A DNA stretch of 64,000 bases from CAYVFC01 sp964450715 (GTDB taxonomy: Bacteria > Myxococcota_A > Polyangia > Polyangiales > JAFGIB01). A program made the translations under genes and the position numbers. Position 1 is the stretch's first letter. Every line of letters begins with the position of its first letter. The stretch is from NCBI GenBank assembly GCA_964450715.1, contig CAYVFC010000005.1:1-64000 (forward strand), read 5' to 3'. Shown here piece by piece: positions 38,212 to 46,845 of this stretch. Below the pieces are notes generated by a model. It was given only the letters and a program-made list of their open reading frames with translations. It did not search any database and was not told the DNA's origin.

Positions 38212-39992
<1,781 letters not shown>

Positions 39993-40040
39993 TGACCGTA
40001 CCCCTGTGCGGACGCCCGGTTCCGGCGCCGCCGCTACCGC

Positions 40041-40541
40041 TCACAGTTCGAATACCAGGTTCGCCTTGTCGATATCCGGGTAACGAATGACGACCGCCGA
40101 GCCGTCCTGCTCGATGCGGACATCCTCCCCTTCCACCTCTACGATCCTGCCCCGGAACCGTTTGCGGCCCGATATGGGCCTCGCGGTTTGGATCTTGACC
40201 TCGCGGCCCAGAAACCTCCTGTAGTCGTCGAGCTTGAATAGAGGACGGTCGAGCCCCGGGCTGCTCACCTCCAGCCGGTAGGCGCCGAGCGGAGCTATGC
40301 GTTCGTCCGCGTCCAGCGCTACCGACAGGTCCTCGCTCACCGCCTGGCAATCGGCCAGCGAGACGCCGCCTCGCGCCTGCCTGTCCTCTTCCGTGCGCTC
40401 GATGAGAACCCGCAGTATCGTACCGCGCTCGACGTGAAACCTGGCGTCGACCAGCAGAAGCCCGTGCGCGCGACAGACCGGAGCGGCAATCGCGCTCAGG
40501 ATCGTCAACTGCTCGGGATCATTGGATATTTTACGCTGCAT
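40041..40541 (-). CDS. rimP: Ribosome maturation factor RimP
   Basis: 166 residues from the ATG at 40541. Core motifs: IAAPVCRAHGLLLVDARFHVE, VSLADCQAVSEDLSVALD and YRLEVSSPGLDRPL, the last being diagnostic. RimP helps assemble the 30S subunit. It opens the rimP-nusA-rnpM-infB-ylxP-rbfA-truB operon. A terminator-like hairpin with T-runs sits 29-73 bp upstream in its leader. Confidence 0.95.
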   Translation of the reverse strand: MQRKISNDPEQLTILSAIAAPVCRAHGLLLVDARFHVERGTILRVLIERTEEDRQARGGVSLADCQAVSEDLSVALDADERIAPLGAYRLEVSSPGLDRPLFKLDDYRRFLGREVKIQTARPISGRKRFRGRIVEVEGEDVRIEQDGSAVVIRYPDIDKANLVFEL

Positions 40542-40569
40542 ACCGATGCTTGCCCCGGTTGTTCCGCCC

Positions 40570-40614
40570 AAAAAAAACCAAAAAAAATGGCGGACCCAAC
40601 ACGGGAGGCCCACC
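40570..40614 (-). terminator. Rho-independent terminator-like structure in the rimP leader (possible attenuator)
   Basis: On the minus strand GGTGGGCC (40614-40607) can pair with GGTCCGCC (40596-40589) as eight pairs including two G-U, followed at once by A and two runs of eight T separated by GG (40587-40570). A second small hairpin, CCCGACAAAATCGGG (40638-40624), lies just upstream. No minus-strand gene precedes it, so it would act inside the leader of the rimP operon. Attenuation, possibly involving NusA, is an inference. Confidence 0.55.
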
Positions 40615-40685
40615 AGGCACAAACCCGATTTTGTCGGGCTTTTACCACACCAACCCGATAGCGGCAAGGCGCGGGGGAGCGGATT

Positions 40686-41777
40686 GTGGTAGAGGGTGGC
40701 GGGTTGATTTCTCCGGTACAGGTCGCGGTGGCTGCTCGTCTCCTGATCATTCTCACGGTTGCGTTTTTACTCTGGCATTGCGGTGGTGCTCCTCGCCCGG
40801 AAAAGGCCACGGCGCCCGAAGCTGGAGCAAGTGCCGCGGACGTTGCGACCGGCCCGTCGACCGAGGATACGACGCTCGAACGCGCCGAACGGCACTGGAA
40901 CCGGCGCGAGCATGAGCCCGAGCTGCGGCAGGCGATCGAGATCTGGGAGGGGGCCCTGGCGCGGTCGGGTGAGGATGCGACCATCTCTATCCGCCTTTCG
41001 CGCGCCTATCACCTGCTCTCCCGCACGGTTCGTATGCGCGCGGGCGCCGATGGCTGCGGCCATAATGTCGAGGCCGAATCGTCCGGCGGCGAGGCTGAGG
41101 CGTCTGACTCTGACGGCGATGCGTTTACCGATAACGATGCGGCGCGTCGTATCGAGGCGCGTCGTGTCGCAGCGCGTCGTGACGCGGCGCGTCGTGTCGA
41201 GGCGCTCGAGCTTCTGGCCCGTGGCACGGAATTGGCGAACCGGGCGGTAGAAACGCTCGCTCCCGGGTTGCTCGCCGGTCTGCTCGAGAAAGACCCGGCC
41301 CGGACGGGGAATGCCGACCCGGGCGAGCAGGCGGTCAGGGCCCTGTGCTGGAGGGGCGTGAACCTGCATGAATGGGCCTCGCTACAGGGATACGCCGAGG
41401 CGGTAGCGCGCCAGCAAGAGGTGCGCGCGGCCATGCAAATCTGTCTGCGGCGCGCGCCCGATCTCTACCATGGAGGCCCCCATCGCTACTTCGGGGCTCA
41501 TTTCGCGCAGCCGCTCTACCCCGGCGACCGCGATCTGGAGCGGTCCAGGGAACACTTCGAGCGCGCCCTGGCCATCGCGCCCGATTTCCTGGAGAACCGC
41601 CTCGACTATGCCAGGTACTACGCGGTGGCCGCGCAGGACCATAAAACCTTCGCCGAGCAGCTGGCATTCGCTTTGCGGGAGGTCGCGGACGCTGCACCGG
41701 GGCTACGGGCGGAGAATCGCCTGCAGCGCTTGCGGGCTGATAAGTTGTCGCGGCGGGCCGCTGACCTGTTCGAGTAG
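40686..41777 (+). CDS. TatT-family TPR lipoprotein (TRAP-associated T component)
   Basis: 363 residues; the GTG follows GGGGGAG six bases upstream. A hydrophobic segment (LLIILTVAFLLWHC) ends in a lipobox-like Cys, so membrane anchoring is likely though the box is atypical. The C-terminal 200 residues match TatT: paired helices, the diagnostic GGPHRYFGAHFAQPLYPGD, then a helix hairpin REHFERALAIAPDFLENRLDYARYYAV. In Treponema TatT forms a trimer with the TRAP binding protein TatP and is thought to relay hydrophobic ligands through its pores. The binding-protein gene follows 14 bp downstream, as expected. Residues 153-172 come from a tandem DNA repeat. Confidence 0.85.
   Translation: MVEGGGLISPVQVAVAARLLIILTVAFLLWHCGGAPRPEKATAPEAGASAADVATGPSTEDTTLERAERHWNRREHEPELRQAIEIWEGALARSGEDATISIRLSRAYHLLSRTVRMRAGADGCGHNVEAESSGGEAEASDSDGDAFTDNDAARRIEARRVAARRDAARRVEALELLARGTELANRAVETLAPGLLAGLLEKDPARTGNADPGEQAVRALCWRGVNLHEWASLQGYAEAVARQQEVRAAMQICLRRAPDLYHGGPHRYFGAHFAQPLYPGDRDLERSREHFERALAIAPDFLENRLDYARYYAVAAQDHKTFAEQLAFALREVADAAPGLRAENRLQRLRADKLSRRAADLFE
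41142..41201. repeat. 15-bp tandem repeat in the TatT gene
   Basis: Four consecutive 15-bp units begin GCGCGTCGT and differ only in the last six bases. In frame they give ARRIE, ARRVA, ARRDA and ARRVE, an Arg/Ala helix of 20 residues. Being a multiple of three, unit gain or loss keeps the frame. It sits in the N-terminal helical part, outside the conserved TatT core. Confidence 0.9.
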
Positions 41778-41791
41778 GAGTAGGGGAGGCC

Positions 41792-42817
41792 ATGGCATCG
41801 ATGAGCAGAAGCCGTTTTCCGGTGCGCGCGCTCCCGCTGGCCGCATTTACCGCGCTGGCGCTCGTGGTGTCCGGCGACGGCGCGCGCGCGTTCGGACCCA
41901 CCGTGATCAAGCTGGCGACGGTCGAGCACGAGCGGTCGTCCGTGAGCGAGCAGCTCCGCGAGCTCGGCCGCCACCTGAAGGCGGCAGCAGCGGGGCTGGT
42001 CCGGGTCAAGCTCTTCGCGGGCGGCAGCCTGGGAGACGAGCGGCAGCTGGTGAGCCGGACGGCGGAGGGGAGCCTGCAAGCGGTGGCGGTGAGCGCCGAG
42101 GGGCTGGGTCACCTGGTACCGGAGATGGGGCTTCTCGGCTCGGCCTTTCTCTTCGCCGACGAGCGCCGCGCCCGCCGCGCGTTGGGCGGCCCGGTGGGCA
42201 AGCTATTGAAACCCCTGCTGCAGAGCCAGGGGCTGGAACCGGGGCGGTGGACGGAGAGCGGATTCCGGTCCTGGTATACGAAGAACAAACCGGTACGCGC
42301 GCCCGAGGATCTGCGCGGGCTGCGGCTGCGGGCGGGGGAGGGCTCGACACGGGCAGAGCTGCTGCGCCGCCTGGGGGCGCTTCCGGTCGCCCTGGCGCCG
42401 CCAAGGGTAGCGGAGGAGCTGGCGAGCGGCCGGCTGGACGGTTTCGAAGCGACGCCCTTCGAGGCGTTGGCCAGCTGCTGGTACCGCGAAATCGGTCACC
42501 TGACGCTCAGCCGGCACGGCTACCGGGCGGGCATGATCGTCTATTCCAGCAAGTGGTTTCGCGGGCTGTCCGAGGCGTTGCGGCAGGCGTTGTTACGGGT
42601 TCCGCGGCAGATCCCAAAGCGGGTGCGAGAGCGGGTGCGTTCGCTCGACGCGCGTGCGCTCGAGGTCCTCCGACGCCGGGGGGTCGAGATCCACCAGCTC
42701 CGCTCCGAGCAACGCAAGCGCCTGGTCCGGGCGACGCGCGCGCCGCTGCGGGCGCTTGCCGGCGAGACCGGACAAAGGGGCCGCGAGCTGCTGCGAGCCG
42801 TGAACGGGGCTCGGTAG
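41792..42817 (+). CDS. TRAP binding protein paired with TatT (TatP/DctP family)
   Basis: 341 residues with GGGGAGG before the ATG. Signal peptide to about residue 33 (ALVVSGDGARA-FG). DctP-family framework: VIKLATVEHERSSVSEQLRELG, VKLFAGGSLGDERQLVSRT and the ligand-Arg region APEDLRGLRLRAG. The C-terminus is unusually rich in Arg. It forms a two-gene unit with tatT (14 bp gap). The DctQ/DctM membrane carrier is missing; the next gene, convergent, is an SLC13 permease rather than a TRAP carrier. Confidence 0.85.
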   Translation: MASMSRSRFPVRALPLAAFTALALVVSGDGARAFGPTVIKLATVEHERSSVSEQLRELGRHLKAAAAGLVRVKLFAGGSLGDERQLVSRTAEGSLQAVAVSAEGLGHLVPEMGLLGSAFLFADERRARRALGGPVGKLLKPLLQSQGLEPGRWTESGFRSWYTKNKPVRAPEDLRGLRLRAGEGSTRAELLRRLGALPVALAPPRVAEELASGRLDGFEATPFEALASCWYREIGHLTLSRHGYRAGMIVYSSKWFRGLSEALRQALLRVPRQIPKRVRERVRSLDARALEVLRRRGVEIHQLRSEQRKRLVRATRAPLRALAGETGQRGRELLRAVNGAR

Positions 42818-42829
42818 CAGCGAGATGGG

Positions 42830-45214
42830 TCAGGAGTAGAAAATGTGAGTCATGGAGACCAGGACGGTAACGTAGATGAGGCTGAGAATGCCGCCGATCT
42901 TCATGTAGTCCTTGGTCCGGTAGTCGCCCGGGCCCATGTACAGCGCGTTGACCTGGTGGGTGGGAAGCAGGAAGGAGTTGGATACGCCCAGGCCCACCAC
43001 GATGGCCGCTACCCGGGGCTCGATGCCGATCTGCGCGGCCATGGAGACGCCCAGCGGCACCAGCAGCGTACAGGCGCCCACGTTGGAGATGACCAGGCAG
43101 AAGCAGCCGCTCATCACCGCCAGCACCGACAGCAGCAGCAGCGGCGTGAGCGAGTCGCCCAGCGCGGTCACCACCCCGGTGGCGATCCATTCGGCGGTAC
43201 CGGTGCGGTCCACGGCCATGCCCAGGGGGATGAGCCCGCCCAGCAGGAAGACGGTACGCCAGTCCACCGCCTCGTAGACCTCCTTGATCTGCAGTACCCC
43301 GGTCAGCACCATGCCCACCGCCCCGAACATCAGGCAGACGGAGAGGGGGATGGGGTTGTAGGGCAGCTTCTGGAAGTAGAAGCTGGATAGCAGCATCAAA
43401 CCGAGGGTTATCGCGAAGCAGATGGTGGCGGGAACGGCCTTGGCCGGCTTCTGTACCTCGACCTCCAGCGGCGTGATGATGGTGAAGTTGCGGTGCGCGG
43501 CCTGCAGCTGGTGGAAGCGCTCCCAGGTACCGAAGAGCAAAAACGCGTCGCCGGGCAGCAGCGGGATGTCCGACATCTCGGCGTAATAGGTCTTGCCCTC
43601 CCGGTAGAGCGCCAGCACGGTCACCCCGAAGGTCTTGCGGAAACCGATCTCCCGGATGGTGGAGCCGATCATGCTCGAGCGGGCGGTGACGACGCCCTCC
43701 ACGGTTCCGGCCACCGACGCGTTGAACAGGTCGCGGAAGCGGACGGGCCGCTGGTGGATCACCGCCCGGTATTTTTCGGCGAACTTTTCGATATCCGCCC
43801 GGGAGCCGTAGGCGCAGAGGCTGTACTTGGCCCGGATCTTGACCTCGGGAGCCGGGGTGAGCTGCTGCACACCGAGATCGTCGGTAACGGCGACGATGTT
43901 GACGTGCGCCTTTCTCCGGATCGCCACCACGGTCTCCAGCCCCTCGCCCGGATGGTAGTCGGCGGGCAGCTCGATCTCGAAGGGGCCGTCAAGGTCGTGG
44001 TAGAGGGAGAAGGCATCGGAATCCTGCACCACCTGGACGCCGCCCCCGCGCTCGGCCTGCGCTTGCGAGATCTTCTTGAGGAAAATGCGCCCCACCGTGG
44101 AGAAGTAGAGGATGCCGCCGACCACGAACCCCGCGCCGATGGGCGTCAACTCGAGCAGGCCGAACTTCTCCATGCCGGTGGGCAGGATGTCGTTGAGCAG
44201 GATGAGCGGGCTGGTGCCGATCATGGTCATGGTCCCGCCCAGAATGGCGCACATGCCGATGGGCATGAGGATGCTGGAGATGGAGATCTTGAGCTCCTTG
44301 CAGGCGTGGCGGATGCCCGGCAGGAAGAGCACCGCCGCCCCGGTGTTCTGCATGACGCTGGAGATGATGGCGATGAGCGCGCTCAGAAAAATCATCAGGC
44401 GCGACCCGCTCTTGCCGGCCATGCGGATGACCGGTCGCACCACCCGCGAGACCAGCCCCACCTTGTTGAGGCCGGCGCTGACCACCATCACGCCGATGAT
44501 GGCCACCACCGCGTTGGAGCTCAGTCCGGTGAAGGTCAGCTTGGAGTCCAGCAGGTTCAGCATGGGAAGGCCCACCATCATGATGATGGCGACCACGTCT
44601 ACCCGCACCCACTCCACCACGAACATGAAGATGGCGAAGGCGATGATGACCAGCACCAGCACCTTGGTGCGCAGCTGCGTTTCCACCCGCGCCGGCACGG
44701 TAACCACGCCGCTCTCCTGCAGCCGGGCGCCGCCGGCCCCGGCCAGGGGAGCGGTGACGTGGAGCTTCAGCGGGTATTGCTTGACCCGGACCCGCGAGGA
44801 GACTGTGTAGGGGATCTGGGCGGTAATCCGGCCGGCCTTCTCGGCCAGCGGAACCTCTACCAGCTCCGTCGTTTCGCCCTCGGAATCGACGAAGGTCACG
44901 CCGCTCTCCCCGGGGGCGCTCACCCGGATGGCGAGCGGTCCATTGGCTCGGTCCCAGACGAGGTCTCCCGGGTTCTCGCCGTCCGAGGTTTGGATCTCGA
45001 ATAGTACTTCCAGCTCGCCGCTGGTGCCGGCGAGAAGCGTGGGTTTGCCTTTTACCAACGCCGACAGATGGGCAAAGGTCGTCTCAAGCTGAAGCTCCTC
45101 GGGCGGCTCGGTCTCGTCGCCGGATTCAGAGGTCGAGCCGGTGTCGTCCGCGAACGCGCCGAGCGGGATTGCCGCGATCATCACCGCGACCATCAGGGTC
45201 CGCGAGGGAATCAC
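42830..45214 (-). CDS. SLC13/DASS-type permease with N-terminal periplasmic domain and two RCK-C domains
   Basis: 794 residues. GTG start with GGGGGGA upstream; it overlaps the stop of the preceding regulator gene as GTGA. Unusually it opens with a signal-peptide-like segment (MVAVMIAAIPLGAFA-DD) and a beta-rich extracytoplasmic region of about 150 residues (GTSGELEVLFEIQ, KQYPLKLHVTAPLAG). The permease proper follows: hairpin GLSSNAVVAIIGVMVVSAGL, the conserved MQNTGAAVLFLPG and TMTMIGTSPLILL loops, two cytoplasmic RCK-C/TrkA-C domains (about 395-565), and a second transmembrane half ending VGLGVSNSFLLPTHQVNALY. SLC13 proteins move di- and tricarboxylates or sulphate with Na+ or H+; the substrate is open. 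Confidence 0.88.
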   Translation of the reverse strand: MIPSRTLMVAVMIAAIPLGAFADDTGSTSESGDETEPPEELQLETTFAHLSALVKGKPTLLAGTSGELEVLFEIQTSDGENPGDLVWDRANGPLAIRVSAPGESGVTFVDSEGETTELVEVPLAEKAGRITAQIPYTVSSRVRVKQYPLKLHVTAPLAGAGGARLQESGVVTVPARVETQLRTKVLVLVIIAFAIFMFVVEWVRVDVVAIIMMVGLPMLNLLDSKLTFTGLSSNAVVAIIGVMVVSAGLNKVGLVSRVVRPVIRMAGKSGSRLMIFLSALIAIISSVMQNTGAAVLFLPGIRHACKELKISISSILMPIGMCAILGGTMTMIGTSPLILLNDILPTGMEKFGLLELTPIGAGFVVGGILYFSTVGRIFLKKISQAQAERGGGVQVVQDSDAFSLYHDLDGPFEIELPADYHPGEGLETVVAIRRKAHVNIVAVTDDLGVQQLTPAPEVKIRAKYSLCAYGSRADIEKFAEKYRAVIHQRPVRFRDLFNASVAGTVEGVVTARSSMIGSTIREIGFRKTFGVTVLALYREGKTYYAEMSDIPLLPGDAFLLFGTWERFHQLQAAHRNFTIITPLEVEVQKPAKAVPATICFAITLGLMLLSSFYFQKLPYNPIPLSVCLMFGAVGMVLTGVLQIKEVYEAVDWRTVFLLGGLIPLGMAVDRTGTAEWIATGVVTALGDSLTPLLLLSVLAVMSGCFCLVISNVGACTLLVPLGVSMAAQIGIEPRVAAIVVGLGVSNSFLLPTHQVNALYMGPGDYRTKDYMKIGGILSLIYVTVLVSMTHIFYS

Positions 45215-46482
45215 TCTTCGCGTCCCCCCGATTCACTCCCCCCTGTTTGCTCCCCCGATTTCTCTTCTGCCTGCCGTCGCGCCTGGGCCTTTTCCGAGGC
45301 CGCCCGGATACGCTCCGACAGGACGTTGATGTCCACCGGCTTGTTCAGATAGTCGAAAGCCCCCAACTCCCGCGCCGCCTTCTCGTCGGCTTCAGATCCG
45401 TGGCCGGTCACCACGATGACCTCGATCTCGGGGTGCTCGGCCCGGGTACGCCTGAGGACCTCCAGGCCGTCCATGCCCGGCATGCGCAGGTCCAGCACCA
45501 TGACGTCCGGAAGGTCGGTCTTGACGTATTCGAGCGCCTGAAGCCCGTCGTACGCCACGTCCGAGGCGATCTCGCGCATCCCCAGCCGCTCGGAAAGCGT
45601 CACCACGTACTCCCGTTCGTCGTCCACCAGCAGCGTCCGCGAGGGGCGGCGATAGCCACCACCGGGCCGGACCTCGACCGCGTCGATTCCGGGTATCGTC
45701 TTGATGATCTCCCTGACCTCGTCCTCGATGCTCTCGAAGCGCATGGTCTGAAGCGCCTGCGCCAGCTGTCCCGGCCCGGCCTTGCGAGCGACCACCACCG
45801 TGACGCTGCGATTCTCCGCGGTGACGTCGCAGTAGTAGTGGCCTCGCTCCAGCAGCGCCAGGTTGATCTCGGTCGCCAGCCGGAAGTCGCCCACGGCCTG
45901 GATGGACCGGTCGGTCGGCCTCAGCGCCTCCCGGGCCTCGGCCTTGCAGATGAGCTCGACCGCCTCTTCCGCCGAGGTCGTCGGAAGGGGGATGCGCAGA
46001 TCGAAACGCTCGGGCGTCCACTGGCCGGAGGAGACCAGGATTCCCATCCAGCGGGAGACCTCCTCGTCGCTCTCCTCGATCCGTTCCGCGGCGGCCTCCC
46101 CGTCCAGGCCTTGCTCGCTCCTGGCGCGCTCCATGCGGAACTCCTTGCGCGCCGTGAGCTCGACCCAGAGCGTATGGGTGATGGAGGGCGGGATGAGCAG
46201 CGAGGCCGGCCCGGCGACGATCTGCTCGTTGGTCCCCAGATGGCGAGCCAGGGCCGCCTTGAGGTGGATCAGGCTCTTCTCGAAGTCGTGGGTAAAGGCG
46301 TTGAGCAGGCCCCTCTCCCCGGCCAGGCTGCGCGAGACCGTCTCGCGGGACAACCCGGACCGCAGCGCGGCCTCCTCCAGCAACCGGTCGCCGACCGGCG
46401 TGTAGCCCAGGCGCTCCGCCGCCTTTCCGACGATCTCGTCGGCCCCGCAATAAGCACCACTGAATACGGCGATGATGGACAT
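45211..46482 (-). CDS. Cytidylate-kinase-like domain fused to a response-regulator receiver
   Basis: 423 residues. Residues 1-190 resemble the cytidylate-kinase-like family (SIIAVFSGAYCGADEIVGKA, LGYTPVGDRLLEEAAL), but the nucleotide loop lacks the GKS/GKT Lys, so kinase activity is doubtful. Residues about 195-275 form an alpha/beta segment that could be BON-like (SVTVVVARKAG, IIKTIPGIDAVEV). Residues 282-400 are a complete receiver (VDDE; phospho-acceptor Asp331 in LDLRMPGMDG; KPVD Lys). No DNA-binding domain is present. The stop overlaps the SLC13 start by 4 bp, which indicates coupled translation and a role in permease control. The ATG at 46482 has no strong ribosome site. Confidence 0.75.
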   Translation of the reverse strand: MSIIAVFSGAYCGADEIVGKAAERLGYTPVGDRLLEEAALRSGLSRETVSRSLAGERGLLNAFTHDFEKSLIHLKAALARHLGTNEQIVAGPASLLIPPSITHTLWVELTARKEFRMERARSEQGLDGEAAAERIEESDEEVSRWMGILVSSGQWTPERFDLRIPLPTTSAEEAVELICKAEAREALRPTDRSIQAVGDFRLATEINLALLERGHYYCDVTAENRSVTVVVARKAGPGQLAQALQTMRFESIEDEVREIIKTIPGIDAVEVRPGGGYRRPSRTLLVDDEREYVVTLSERLGMREIASDVAYDGLQALEYVKTDLPDVMVLDLRMPGMDGLEVLRRTRAEHPEIEVIVVTGHGSEADEKAARELGAFDYLNKPVDINVLSERIRAASEKAQARRQAEEKSGEQTGGSESGGREE

Positions 46483-46611
46483 CGCGTCCTCCGCAACTGG
46501 GGCCGAAGCATATCACAGCTTTCCGAATCGGGGAAAGGCGCCTTCCGCGAACGGGCTCGATACCACTAGGTCACTTACAGAAGCGATCGCGCTTTCTGTC
46601 TAGCGACGCGA

Positions 46612-46818
46612 CGTCTGCCGGGCGCGGGAAGTCCGGGGCTGGTCGGCGGGGGCGCCCCGAGTGCCAACCGCGCATTGACCGAGACCTACGGTTGGCACGA
46701 GGGTCGAGCGCGGCTTGCGGCCCGCCAGTCCGAGGGACTCCGTCGGGCGGGCCACTGCAAGCCGCGCGTCCCCCGCCGACCGGCCCCGGACTTCCCGCCG
46801 CGCCCCACCCCGAGACGC
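46612..46818. ncRNA. Highly structured intergenic element (candidate structured RNA or fold-back element)
   Basis: In the 363-bp gap between the Kef-type gene and the receiver-fusion gene. Outer helix: 46621-46652 pairs with 46770-46804 over about 32 bp with one 3-nt bulge and one position that is a U-G wobble only in a plus-strand transcript. Inside it, hairpin A pairs 46661-46670 with 46689-46698 (10 bp, perfect). Hairpin B pairs 46709-46726 with 46746-46753 and 46757-46766 (18 bp, one ACT bulge) and ends in a small AGTCC/GGACT hairpin at 46727-46739. A weak CGTCT/AGACG extension flanks the whole. There is no T-run, and no coding frame of quality. The gap otherwise holds no gene. Whether it is RNA or a mobile fold-back repeat is not decidable here. 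Confidence 0.5.
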
Positions 46819-46845
46819 CGGTAAGGGAAAAGCGCTCAAATCGTG

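Noticed and set aside
41142..41201. Tandem repeats here and at 27006-27147 considered as CRISPR
   Set aside because: Units are contiguous without unique spacers and lie in frame inside genes; no cas genes are near.
42830..45214. The SLC13 permease as a TRAP DctM large subunit
   Set aside because: The RCK-C domains between membrane halves and the TGAAVLF / GTSPLILL loops identify SLC13/DASS, not DctM.
46600..46839. Open frame of 79 codons across the structured intergenic element
   Set aside because: Its sequence simply follows the inverted repeats, has no ribosome site, and shows no recognisable protein features.
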